Positions 44,907 through 54,239 of a stretch of 64,000 nucleotides of DNA are shown here, in pieces. The translations under genes and the position numbers were made by a program. Source of the stretch: Cytobacillus sp. IB215665 (GTDB lineage Bacteria; Bacillota; Bacilli; Bacillales; SM2101). The notes under the pieces are model-generated. The model worked only from the letters and a program-made list of their open reading frames with translations. It did no database searches and was not told where the DNA came from. The stretch lies in NCBI RefSeq assembly GCF_033963835.1, contig NZ_JAXBME010000006.1:157129-221128 (forward strand), read 5' to 3'. Numbering within the stretch: position 1 is the first letter of the stretch; each line of letters begins with the position of its first letter.

Positions 44907-47168
44907 ATGCAAAAAGTATTAGTTGAATATGAGCAGTTGGCTGGTAGTACGTCTGAGATGGTTTTAGATTATGTTCAAAAAATAGCTGATAGATTTCCTC
45001 ATTTATCATTTGATGAATATCGAGAGAAATTAATGCTAGCATTTGAGAATAAAGATGAATGGCATAATGACCAACTAACTAACGTGTTAATATTATCAGC
45101 ATTGGAAAGAATTACAGCGTTAGAACCTGATTGGACTTTCTTTGCTGCAAATATATACCTAGATTCGCTTTATCAAAAAGCGGCTAAAAATAGAGGTGAG
45201 CAGTCAGGTTACCACTATGGCTCATTTTATCAATTGCTATTAAAGCTGACAGAGATGGGAATTTATAGTCCGAAATTACTGGCACAATATTCAAGAGAAG
45301 AAATTGATTTATTAGCAGACATTATCGTACCTGAGCGGGATCAACATTTTACATATATCGGTTTATTAACATTATCAGATCGCTATTTGGCAAAGTCTCA
45401 TCTAGGAGAAGTATTTGAGTTACCACAAGAGCGATTTCTCATCATTGCAATGACATTGATGATGAACGAAAATAAGGAAAAGAGATTAGCACTTATTAAG
45501 GAATCGTATTGGGCACTTTCAAATTTGTATATGACGGTTGCAACGCCAACACTTGCTAACGCTGGAAAAAGCTATGGTCAGTTATCAAGTTGTTTTATAG
45601 ATACAGTTGATGATAGCTTGCAAGGAATATATGATTCGAATACAGATATCGCGAATTTATCTAAAAATGGTGGAGGGATAGGTGTTTATTTAGGGAAAAT
45701 TAGAGCGAGAGGTAGTGACATAAAGGGTTTTAAAGGTGTTTCATCAGGGGTTATACCTTGGATGAAGCAGTTAAATAATACGGCGGTGTCTGTTGACCAG
45801 CTTGGTCAAAGGCAAGGAGCGATTTCAGTTTATTTAGATGTATGGCATAAGGATATATTGTCGTTTCTTGATACGAGATTAAACAACGGAGATGAAAGGT
45901 TGCGTACACATGATTTATTTACTGGAGTGTGTATACCTGATGTATTTATGGAGGTTGTTGAAGAACGAGGTGAATGGTATCTTTTTGACCCACACGAAGT
46001 AAGGAAAATAATGGGTTTTTCATTAGAGGATTATTTTGATGAAGAGCTTGGCAAAGGGTCTTTCCGAGATAAATATTGGGAATGTGTCAACAATCCGAAC
46101 CTTTCAAAAGAAGCTGTAGCGGCGATAGACATTTTCAAGGCTATTATGATTTCACAGTTAGAAACAGGAACACCATATATGTTCTATCGAGATACAGCAA
46201 ATAGAGCAAACCCAAACAGACATAAAGGAATGATATATTGTAGTAATCTGTGTACAGAAATTATGCAAAATATGAGTCCTACAGTTGTTGTTGAACAAAA
46301 GGTAGATGATGGACAAATCATTACTGTGAAAGAGCCTGGCGATTTTGTCGTTTGTAATTTATCATCAATCTCTTTAGCTAAAGCAGTTCAGGATGATGTC
46401 CTTAACCGGTTAATAAAAATACAAGTTCGTATGCTTGATAATGTAATAGATTTAAATGCAATTCCTGTATTACAAGCTGAAATAACAAATGAAAAATATA
46501 GAGGGATTGGGTTAGGTACATTTGGGTGGCACCATTTATTAGCATTAAAAGGTATAGCGTGGGAAAGTGAAGAAGCTGTCGCTTATTGTGATGAACTGTA
46601 TGAACAAATTGGATACGAAACGATTCAAGCTAGCATGGAGTTGGCGAAGGAAAAAACACCCTATCCTGCATTTTATGGATCAGATTGGGAATCAGGAGAA
46701 TATTTCGAATACAGAAGATATCATTCAAAGCAATGGATTGAGTTAAAAGGAAATGTTAAGAAGCACGGTATTCGTAACGGCTATTTGCTTGCAGTAGCAC
46801 CTAATTCATCAACTTCGATCATTGCAGGGTCTACAGCAAGTATTGACCCGATATTTAGAAAAGAATACTCTGAAGAGAAAAAGAATTATAAAATACCAGT
46901 TACTGCTCCAGATTTAACACCTCATACAAATTGGTATTACAAGTCAGTTTATACTATTGACCAAAAGTGGAGTATTATGCAAAATGCGAAACGACAGCGT
47001 CATATCGACCAATCGATTTCATTTAATATTTACGTTCGGAATGACATAAAGGCAAAAGAATTATTGGAGCTTCATACACTTGCTTGGCAAAACGAATTAA
47101 AAACAACCTATTATGTACGGTCAACATCGACTGCAAACATTGAAGATTGCGATAGCTGTCATAGCTAG
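44907..47168 (+). CDS. nrdA: Class I ribonucleoside-diphosphate reductase, alpha subunit
   Basis: 753 residues; reduces ribonucleotides to deoxyribonucleotides. Active-site features: LSSCFIDTV and VVCNLSSISL (redox cysteines), CSNLCTEI with the thiyl Cys, NGGGIGVYLGKIRARGS, and a C-terminal CDSCHS redox pair. No complete N-terminal ATP-cone is visible, so activity-site control may be missing; Ia versus Ib is not settled. ATG 44907 suits the GGGG site better than ATG 44898, which abuts it. It is followed by the beta subunit 15 bp later, with no nrdI or nrdH. Confidence 0.88.
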   Translation: MQKVLVEYEQLAGSTSEMVLDYVQKIADRFPHLSFDEYREKLMLAFENKDEWHNDQLTNVLILSALERITALEPDWTFFAANIYLDSLYQKAAKNRGEQSGYHYGSFYQLLLKLTEMGIYSPKLLAQYSREEIDLLADIIVPERDQHFTYIGLLTLSDRYLAKSHLGEVFELPQERFLIIAMTLMMNENKEKRLALIKESYWALSNLYMTVATPTLANAGKSYGQLSSCFIDTVDDSLQGIYDSNTDIANLSKNGGGIGVYLGKIRARGSDIKGFKGVSSGVIPWMKQLNNTAVSVDQLGQRQGAISVYLDVWHKDILSFLDTRLNNGDERLRTHDLFTGVCIPDVFMEVVEERGEWYLFDPHEVRKIMGFSLEDYFDEELGKGSFRDKYWECVNNPNLSKEAVAAIDIFKAIMISQLETGTPYMFYRDTANRANPNRHKGMIYCSNLCTEIMQNMSPTVVVEQKVDDGQIITVKEPGDFVVCNLSSISLAKAVQDDVLNRLIKIQVRMLDNVIDLNAIPVLQAEITNEKYRGIGLGTFGWHHLLALKGIAWESEEAVAYCDELYEQIGYETIQASMELAKEKTPYPAFYGSDWESGEYFEYRRYHSKQWIELKGNVKKHGIRNGYLLAVAPNSSTSIIAGSTASIDPIFRKEYSEEKKNYKIPVTAPDLTPHTNWYYKSVYTIDQKWSIMQNAKRQRHIDQSISFNIYVRNDIKAKELLELHTLAWQNELKTTYYVRSTSTANIEDCDSCHS

Positions 47169-47183
47169 AAGAGGGGGATATTG

Positions 47184-48227
47184 ATGATTACAATTGCAAA
47201 ACGAGAGCTTATGGATACACAAGCACCTAACTGTTCGACAAGTATGATCAACGGGGCAAGTTCAAATATATTAAACTGGGATGACGTCCGTTTTCCTTGG
47301 GCATACCCAAAATACAAAGTAATGTTAGCAAACTTTTGGACACCGTTTGAAATTAATATGGGCAAGGATATAAAACAATTTCCACAGCTCTCTCAAGTTG
47401 AGCAAGAAGCGTTTTTAAAAATCATTGGATTATTAGCTCTTTTAGATAGCGTTCAATCTGACTATGCAAGTAAGGTTGCTGACTATATTACAGATTCTTC
47501 TGTCAATGCACTTATGATTATGCTGGCTCAGCAAGAGGTCGTTCACAATCACTCGTATTCCTATGTTTTATCAAGCATTGTACCAAAAAAAATTCAGGAT
47601 GAAGTGTTTGAATATTGGCGTACAGAAAATACATTACGAAAACGTAATGACTTTATCACGAATGGATATAAAGATTTTACTAGACAGCCATCCATTGAAA
47701 ACTTTTTGCACTCGATTATATATGATGTTATTTTAGAAGGCTTGTTTTTCTATAGTGGCTTTGCTTTCTTTTATAATTTAGCACGCAATCAAAAAATGGT
47801 TGCAACATCAACGATGATTAATTATATAAATAGAGATGAACAAATTCATGTAGGCTTATTTGAAAAAATATATAAAGAAGTTTTAAAGGAAAATCCAGAG
47901 TATAACACCCCAGAACTAGAGCAGTATGCAATTACTGCGTTCCGGAAGGCAGCAGAATTAGAAATTGAATGGGGACGTGAAATAATAGGTAATAAAATGG
48001 ATGGAATTGTATTTGAGGAATTGGAGCAATACATTCAATATATGGCCAATAAACGTTGCCATCAATTGGGGTATGGTAGAAGTGTTTTTCCTCATGCACC
48101 GATAAAAAATCCATTGCGGTGGATTATCGCTTACCAAGAAGTCGATTTAGGTAAAACAGATTTTTTTGAACAAAAATCTCGTCAATATACAAAAGCATCC
48201 GATGTGAATGGTTTTGATGATTTGTAA
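47184..48227 (+). CDS. nrdB: Class I ribonucleoside-diphosphate reductase, beta subunit
   Basis: 347 residues, ferritin-like. It generates the radical for the alpha subunit. The metal-ligand motif QQEVVHNHSY has Glu and His, with a Tyr four residues after His as in the radical Tyr spacing. The second ligand helix is NRDEQIHVGLFEKI. ATG 47184 follows AGAGGGGG; a TTG at 47181 is less likely. Co-transcribed with the alpha subunit under the cobalamin riboswitch. Confidence 0.88.
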   Translation: MITIAKRELMDTQAPNCSTSMINGASSNILNWDDVRFPWAYPKYKVMLANFWTPFEINMGKDIKQFPQLSQVEQEAFLKIIGLLALLDSVQSDYASKVADYITDSSVNALMIMLAQQEVVHNHSYSYVLSSIVPKKIQDEVFEYWRTENTLRKRNDFITNGYKDFTRQPSIENFLHSIIYDVILEGLFFYSGFAFFYNLARNQKMVATSTMINYINRDEQIHVGLFEKIYKEVLKENPEYNTPELEQYAITAFRKAAELEIEWGREIIGNKMDGIVFEELEQYIQYMANKRCHQLGYGRSVFPHAPIKNPLRWIIAYQEVDLGKTDFFEQKSRQYTKASDVNGFDDL

Positions 48228-48433
48228 AAAATGAAAGCTTTATGAATGGTTTCTAGAGACTTAAGGGGTATTTCAGAGTGGAATTTTTGCATTTTTTTTA
48301 AACATCTTACCCACACAACCTTTTAGAGGGGCATTCAAAATGGAATATAACTGAATGAATATACTATCGGAAAGTACTAGTACCATACATTAAGGGTATG
48401 GATATTGAAGATTATTTAATTAAACCACGTCAA

Positions 48434-48465
48434 AAAAAGCATCTCAATCAATAGAGATGCTTTTT
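48434..48465 (+). terminator. Terminator of the nrd operon
   Basis: Perfect 12-bp stem AAAAAGCATCTC / GAGATGCTTTTT with an 8-nt loop. The rest of 48228-48660 shows no gene. Confidence 0.85.
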
Positions 48466-48660
48466 GTTTAGAGAACTATTAGCTTCTTAAATGACCTAAA
48501 ATCCTTGTGAGTACGTATGACCCCAAAGCTTAATTAGTAGCAGAATCAAAAATACATTACCGTTTCTCATTAAAGTATAAATGCACCTAGATGTTGTTCA
48601 ATATGTACAGAATAAACAAAAGTGTTAGTTGTACGATAGTGAAGATTGGAAAGGAAATTT

Positions 48661-49110
48661 TTATTTTTTACCAACAATTTCTTTAGTTTGGGCAATTAAA
48701 GTTTCTAAGCTATTTAATTCATTAGGGTCTTCAATTGAAATAGAATAGAATGTATTACCATCAGCTAAAAAAGATGCTATATCAATACTTTCGTATGTAA
48801 ATCCTAGTTTCTTAAACAGGTTTAGAATGTTAAAAGCTTCTTTGCTAAAAGCCTCTTTTGCAACAAAATAAGCATCTGGAGCATGAGGTTTTATGGTAAG
48901 GCTAATTCCAATAGGTTCAACTCCAGAGTATATATAGTAAGGTACTTATTCTTAGGAAGTGTAACATGTGAGCTCATTTCTTCTATGGAAATATTTATAT
49001 TTTGATTCAGCATTACCTTGAACATTTTATTTATCAATTCACTTTGACTATTTTCGATTCGATAGTGGTAATCATCGAAAATACTATATTTTTTATATAA
49101 AAGTTGTTAA
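48661..49110 (-). pseudogene. Frameshifted gene of unknown family
   Basis: Two adjacent minus-strand frames read as one protein. The N-terminal part (about 49100-48950) begins LLYKKYSIFDDYHYRIENSQ and reaches SSHVTLPKNKYLT. The C-terminal part (about 48945-48661) begins IYSGVEPIGISLTIKPHAPD and ends QTKEIVGKK. The junction near 48945 needs a one-base shift. No start codon with a ribosome binding site was found, so the N-terminus is also lost. Confidence 0.5.
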
Positions 49111-49199
49111 AACAAATTCAAAGCATAGTAATATTAATAGAGAATTAGAAATGTGCTTAATAATCTAATTCCTTTTAGCTAGGCTCTAATGTGTAAACG

Positions 49200-49470
49200 G
49201 TGTAGCTATAAACAAAAGAGAACTGCAAGATGTGATTTTTATATAGTTATCACAAATTTACAAAAGAAAAGATGCTAAAAACGTTTTTGTATACGTGTTT
49301 ATTTATTTAATAGGTTTTATTCACTTACATTCTAGTAGCTGATGTGTATTCTATAATTTTTATAGTCTTTAATCCAAGAAAAGATACCCCCTAACGTTAG
49401 TTTTATTCGTGTTTAGTTCTTTCAATGCGAAAACATCTATGAACAAGTGCTTAAATGATTTGGACTGAAA
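49200..49470. repeat. Dispersed repeat family A, copy 4
   Basis: Contains the downstream modules twice: AAAGAAAAGATGCTAAAAAC (about 49262) and AAGAAAAGATACCCCC (about 49377). The second is followed by TTCGTGTTTAG and TGCGAAAACATC. No gene is present here. Confidence 0.45.
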
Positions 49471-49480
49471 GAAGTTCATT

Positions 49481-50299
49481 TTGGGAGGTGTACTTATCTA
49501 TAAAAAAATAAATACTTTTATTTGTTTATTCATTATAGTAATGTTAAGTGCCGGTTGTATAAATCAATCTAACCAATTATTATCAATTGAATTAGCAAAA
49601 ACACACCGAAGCAACTTGTTAGAAAATGGTAATGTAGCGTTATACAAGTCAAATGATTTACAGTCACTATCGAAGAAGGTCATTGAAGCACCGCTGCTTC
49701 AACAGTTACCTGAACTTCCAAGAGGTTGTGAAGTTACTAGTCTTGCGATGCTACTTTCATATGCAGGACTTCAAATAGATAAAATGGAACTAGCAGAAAA
49801 AATTCCGAAAGTACCTTATTATAAGCACGGATTGTACGGAGACCCTAATGATGGGTTTGTTGGCGATATGTATTCATATGATAATGATGGCTATGCTGTG
49901 TTCAATAAACCAATTGAGAGTCTTGCAAATCGCTACATGCCTGGGCAAATTATTAATTTAACTGGAAAACCGTTTGAATTAATCGAAGATTATATAAAGA
50001 AAGGAGTACCTGTATGGGTAATCACAACAAGTATTTATAATGTTGTACCAGAAAAATATTGGGAAACGTGGGAAACAGCTTCAGGATCGATAAAAATAAC
50101 TAAAAAGGAACATTCAGTGCTATTGACTGGTTTCGACAATAAGTATGTTTATGTAAATGACCCTCTTGTTGAGGAAAAAAATAGGAAACTAAATCGTGAA
50201 GATTTTTTAAGTGGTTGGAAGCAACTAGGAAGTCAAGCTATTACGCTATCTCTTAAATTAAATCCTGTTGCTCACCATAGTTTTTATGAAGTTGATTGA
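49481..50299 (+). CDS. C39-family peptidase-like lipoprotein
   Basis: Up to 272 residues. Lipobox LSAGC with Cys at about 26 of the longest frame. The papain-like C39 domain has LPRGCEVTSLAMLLSYAG (catalytic Cys) and HSVLLTGFDNKYVYVNDP (catalytic His and Asp), similar to YvpB-type proteins. The start is odd. The only normal in-frame start, TTG 49481, lies before a strong GGGAGGTG site, while the codon at ideal distance after that site is ATC (49496), giving xYKKINTFICLF. Anchored outside the membrane; substrate unknown. Confidence 0.78.
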   Translation: MGGVLIYKKINTFICLFIIVMLSAGCINQSNQLLSIELAKTHRSNLLENGNVALYKSNDLQSLSKKVIEAPLLQQLPELPRGCEVTSLAMLLSYAGLQIDKMELAEKIPKVPYYKHGLYGDPNDGFVGDMYSYDNDGYAVFNKPIESLANRYMPGQIINLTGKPFELIEDYIKKGVPVWVITTSIYNVVPEKYWETWETASGSIKITKKEHSVLLTGFDNKYVYVNDPLVEEKNRKLNREDFLSGWKQLGSQAITLSLKLNPVAHHSFYEVD

Positions 50300-50363
50300 T
50301 GTAAATCAACTTAGTCAATGTTTTACGAGAACCTTGTGACTAGGTTTGCCTAGAACAAAGTAA

Positions 50364-50954
50364 CTATAAATCTGGATGAGAGTTATTTGAATCATTATTA
50401 TCATGTTGAAAGGTTAGAACCTCATCAACTGGTTGATATGACTGGCCATAAAACTTTTCGTCTTTATATGTATGAATGTTCTCATACGTTTTTTTCATGC
50501 TGCGGAATATCGTTTGTTCAACGTCTTTTTCTGTTTCGTTATGAGGTGTCCAATATAAAATTTCCATCTCATTTACTTTATCAGTTGCTAATGACCGACG
50601 GCGATAAGTAATATTTTTTGCATGTGTAAAGCCTTCACGTTTATAAAACCGAAAGCGCTTTTCTGTATCTGTATCTTCATAATCAAGCGGTTCAACTTCA
50701 AGTAATATTGGTTTTTTTTGCTGTTTCATTTTGTTAATAAGTTTATGTCCTAGTCCTTGACCTCGCGCATTTTTTGAGACAAATAAATAATCGATCATGA
50801 TGAACTCTTCTGTTTCGACGTACATCAGGACGTGATGAAGTCCTTCGTCCTTGAAATAAATATTACTCTTTTCTTTTAATAGAGCTTCCATATGCTCCTT
50901 AGACTTCATTTCTTCAATAGGAAAGTATTGGTTTAATTTTTCATACCAATTCAT
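50364..50954 (-). CDS. GNAT-family N-acetyltransferase
   Basis: 196 residues. The acetyl-CoA motif is FVSKNARGQGLGHKLINKMK (R/Q-x-x-G-x-G/A type). Strand DYLFV precedes it, and RFRFYKREGF is the motif-B end. A C-terminal tail of about 65 charged residues extends past the fold. ATG 50954 follows AAGGAG; an out-of-frame ATG TTA TGA sits between them. Substrate unknown. Confidence 0.8.
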   Translation of the reverse strand: MNWYEKLNQYFPIEEMKSKEHMEALLKEKSNIYFKDEGLHHVLMYVETEEFIMIDYLFVSKNARGQGLGHKLINKMKQQKKPILLEVEPLDYEDTDTEKRFRFYKREGFTHAKNITYRRRSLATDKVNEMEILYWTPHNETEKDVEQTIFRSMKKTYENIHTYKDEKFYGQSYQPVDEVLTFQHDNNDSNNSHPDL

Positions 50955-51152
50955 AACATAATGTCTCCTTACTTTATTTAAGTACAATTCTGACAACCTG
51001 TAACAAGTAACACTTCTTATCAAATTTAAAATTGACTGATTTTATGATTGTTAGGTAAACAACTCAGTATATTATTACCAGTTGAAAGATATTCAATCCA
51101 ACTAAAAAATTACGGTAATATAAATTTTTTCCAATATAAATCCATAAACATA

Positions 51153-51519
51153 TTGATAATTAACATGGATATGTTATAATGGCTTAGGTGCTTTAGCATC
51201 GAACGTTTGTTATCAAGTTTTATATAATGCCAGTCTATATTTTGAATTTTTCTAATTCACTGGCGTGATCATCGGAGTCACAAGGATGAAAGAGAGGTAG
51301 GGCTTTCATTGTTTTAGATGAAGGAATGTTAATTTGTGCTAGTAATCTTATGTAAAAGTAATTTAGGTCAAATTATGTATAAATATAGTTAATGGAGTAA
51401 ATAATTCATGTATTATAAAGAGTTATCACTTCAACATTGGTACTTTTTATAATATGTGAATTTTTTATTTTGTATAGAAGTGATAATGAAGCATATTATT
51501 AAATTTTGGAGGTATTATT
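51153..51519 (+). promoter_or_regulatory. Promoter and long structured leader of cspD
   Basis: TTGATA (51153-51158), 16 bp and TATAAT (51175-51180) form a strong promoter. This leaves a leader of about 330 nt. It contains inverted repeats GCCAGT/ACTGGC (about 51230/51259), GTGA/TCAC around TCATCGGAG, and TGAAAG/CTTTCA (about 51289/51304). Cold-shock genes often use long temperature-sensitive leaders; the fold was not computed. Confidence 0.55.
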
Positions 51520-51723
51520 ATGCAAACAACTGGTAAAGTAAAATGGTTTAATGCTGAGAAAGGCTTTGGATTTATCGAAGCTAATGACGGCAACGATGTA
51601 TTTGTACACTTCAGTGCAATTACTGGTGATGGCTTTAAAACTTTAGAAGAGGGACAAGAAGTTCAATTTGATATCGTTGAAGGTAACCGTGGCCCTCAAG
51701 CTGACAACGTTGTAAAGCTGTAA
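51520..51723 (+). CDS. cspD: Cold-shock protein
   Basis: A 67-residue single OB-fold cold-shock domain. RNP1 is KGFGFIE and RNP2 is [20 protein letters not shown] and the closing [14 protein letters not shown] are canonical and closest to B. subtilis CspD by memory. Binds single-stranded RNA as a chaperone. TTTGGAGG precedes ATG. Confidence 0.95.
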   Translation: MQTTGKVKWFNAEKGFGFIEANDGNDVFVHFSAITGDGFKTLEEGQEVQFDIVEGNRGPQADNVVKL

Positions 51724-51744
51724 TAGGAACATAATAAATAAACT

Positions 51745-51779
51745 AAACCCGATGTGTAATCTACACATCGGGTTTTTTT
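51745..51779 (+). terminator. Terminator of cspD
   Basis: AAACCCGATGTGTA / TACACATCGGGTTT, 14-bp stem, 3-nt loop, followed by further T residues. Confidence 0.92.
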
Positions 51780-51938
51780 ATTTGCAGGTTTGTTCAATAA
51801 GACAAGTTTTCCCCTTTTATAAGAGAAAATGCCCCATGCCTTCGATCGATACAAAATAATCTATTTGAAAAAACATACGATAGATGATATCAATACATGT
51901 TAATGGAATATTAAGTGATGATTTTGCAAAAGTTTCAG

Positions 51939-52328
51939 CTAAGAGCGTGTAAATCCTTTATATCTACTCCCCTGAAATGTCAATTTTCCTTGATCGTCTT
52001 CGACAAGCATACCATATTCTTTCCCGCTAACTTGTAGCTCAATGCGATCACCACTTTCAACTTCAAAGGTAGCATAATAATTTGTACTAGAGCTAGTAGT
52101 AGGATGATCATTATGGCTACTAGAACGTCTTCTAACATTCATTCTCTTCGTCACAACAACCGCATTAACAGTTAAGACCGGTTGATTATTATTATGATTC
52201 CATTGTTTTACACCCGTTATTGCAGCAAAAATAATAAATCCAAAGACTATTATAAATCCAAATATGACTATATAAGGTATTATTTGGAATAATTCAAAAC
52301 CTTGTTCAAATCCATTGTTGAATGGCAT
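51939..52328 (-). CDS. DUF2500 membrane protein
   Basis: 129 residues. One N-terminal span (IIPYIVIFGFIIVFGFIIF) is followed by a small beta domain with NYYATFEVESGDRIELQVSG and LTFQGSRYKGF, the DUF2500 pattern. ATG 52328 has AAGGAGGGG upstream. Function unknown. Confidence 0.8.
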   Translation of the reverse strand: MPFNNGFEQGFELFQIIPYIVIFGFIIVFGFIIFAAITGVKQWNHNNNQPVLTVNAVVVTKRMNVRRRSSSHNDHPTTSSSTNYYATFEVESGDRIELQVSGKEYGMLVEDDQGKLTFQGSRYKGFTRS

Positions 52329-52493
52329 GTATCTCCCCTCCTTTCGACGACAATTCAAGTAAGAATGAAAAAAATGATGCACATCACATTATAACAAAAT
52401 CTTTAGAATTCGTTACCAAAAAAGTACATTTGTAGTATCAAACTCTGTAACAAATAATTCCAGTCATTCGTCTAATTGGATGAGGGGGTCAAA

Positions 52494-54002
52494 ATGATGA
52501 GAAAAATACTTGTTCTTTTTGTATGTATGTTGATACTTACTTCATGTGGAGGGAAGGAAGATTCAGGAGCAGCTGAAAATAAAGAAACTACTACTGAATC
52601 AAGTTTTTCATATAACCAAGCTGCTCCAGTTAGTAAAGAAACTTCTCTTCCTAATGGTGCTACTTATGATGATATGTATTTTGAACATTATGGTACAAAT
52701 CCGTTCGTTTCAACTGAAGATGATTCACTTTCTACTTTTGCTGTTGATGTAGATACAGGATCTTATAGTGTAGTAAGGAATTATTTATCAAGAGGAACGA
52801 TGCCACCTAATGATGCTGTAAGAGTTGAGGAATTTGTTAATTATTTCGATTCAAATGTTACTCCACCAGAAAACGAAATATTTTCAGTTCGTGTCGATGG
52901 TTCAAATTCACCGTTTGGTGAAGGTTATAAACTGATGAGGGTTGATATTAAAGGAAGAGAAATCAATGTCGAGGATAGAAAACCAGCACTGTTAACATTC
53001 GTCATTGATATATCTGGTTCTATGGAACAAGAAGGCAGATTAGAGCTTGTTAAAAAAAGTTTGCACTTACTGCTAAGTCAGTTAAAGCCCGAAGATAAAG
53101 TAAGTATTGTAACTTATGGATCAAATGCACGAGTTGTGTTACGACCGAGCTCCCTAGATAACATAACGGATATTGAACGAGCTATAAATGAACTTGGGCC
53201 AGAAGGGTCAACTAATGTTGAGGATGGATTAAAAATGGCTTATGAAATGGCGAGAGAAAACTTTCATCCCGGTGCAGTAAATCGTGTTATCCTTTGTTCA
53301 GATGGGGTAGCAAATGTAGGTGAGACAAGTGCTGATGGTATATTGGAACAAATTAAATCATATGCCAAGAAAGACATTACATTGAGTACGTTTGGGTTCG
53401 GTATGGGAAATTATAATGATGTGTTAATGGAACAGCTTGCTGATCGAGGTGACGGAAACTATGCATATATTGATACGTTTTCAGAAGCCCGTCGCATCTT
53501 TATGGAAGAGTTAACGGGTACTATATATACAATTGCAAAAGATATGAAGGTTCAGGTTGAATTTAATCCCGAGACAGTGGATCGTTACAGGTTAATAGGC
53601 TATGAAAATCGGGATGTGGATGATGAAGATTTTCGGAATGATACAGTTGATGGTGGTGAGATAGGTGCAGGTCATACTGTTACAGCACTATATGAACTGA
53701 AATTGAAAACGGAAAATCCAAATAATATTGGAGACATTCACCTAAGATTTACTGATGTAGAAGTTAATGAAATAAATGAAATTACTAAACCTTTGTCTAT
53801 AACAGGAGATGTTGGCAAAGATTTTAACTTTATTGCTGCAGTTGCAGAATTTGCAGAGATATTACGAGGTAGCTATTGGGCAAAGGAAGGGACATTTAAT
53901 CAAGTTCTAGAAGTAGCAGAACGAAATGCTAATACTGAGAAGGAGTTTGAATTTGTCCATATTGTAAAGGATGCAATAGCGATTGAAGCTGGAGAAAAAT
54001 GA
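52494..54002 (+). CDS. von Willebrand factor A domain lipoprotein (YfbK-like)
   Basis: 502 residues. Signal with lipobox LTSC, then a YfbK-type N-terminal segment (DDSLSTFAVDVDTGSYSVVR, VRVEEFVNYFD). The vWA domain carries a MIDAS motif DISGS (DxSxS) and a later GSTN and CSDGVAN. The C-terminal YfbK-specific domain starts after about residue 340. Extracellular, metal-dependent protein binding is expected. ATG 52494 or the adjacent 52497 follows GAGGGGG. Confidence 0.85.
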   Translation: MMRKILVLFVCMLILTSCGGKEDSGAAENKETTTESSFSYNQAAPVSKETSLPNGATYDDMYFEHYGTNPFVSTEDDSLSTFAVDVDTGSYSVVRNYLSRGTMPPNDAVRVEEFVNYFDSNVTPPENEIFSVRVDGSNSPFGEGYKLMRVDIKGREINVEDRKPALLTFVIDISGSMEQEGRLELVKKSLHLLLSQLKPEDKVSIVTYGSNARVVLRPSSLDNITDIERAINELGPEGSTNVEDGLKMAYEMARENFHPGAVNRVILCSDGVANVGETSADGILEQIKSYAKKDITLSTFGFGMGNYNDVLMEQLADRGDGNYAYIDTFSEARRIFMEELTGTIYTIAKDMKVQVEFNPETVDRYRLIGYENRDVDDEDFRNDTVDGGEIGAGHTVTALYELKLKTENPNNIGDIHLRFTDVEVNEINEITKPLSITGDVGKDFNFIAAVAEFAEILRGSYWAKEGTFNQVLEVAERNANTEKEFEFVHIVKDAIAIEAGEK

Positions 54003-54119
54003 TGTAAACGCTCAATTCGATCCCATAGATTTTCAAAGGCAATCGGCAGGAGAGGTTGATCATCATATCTTCAAGTATGTATTTACAATCGTGCATATTC
54101 CTATTGTCCGAATTTATAT

Positions 54120-54156
54120 AGCTGCTATCAAAATATGTTTTGATAGCAGCTTTTTT
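54120..54156 (+). terminator. Terminator of the vWA gene
   Basis: 14-bp perfect stem AGCTGCTATCAAAA / TTTTGATAGCAGCT with a 4-nt loop and T-run. Confidence 0.92.
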
Positions 54157-54239
54157 AGCTCTATAGTGATTTTTCCTTAGAGTGAAGCAGTTTAGCCATC
54201 TCAAAATTAAACGTTGTAATGATGTTTAGATAGAACGTG

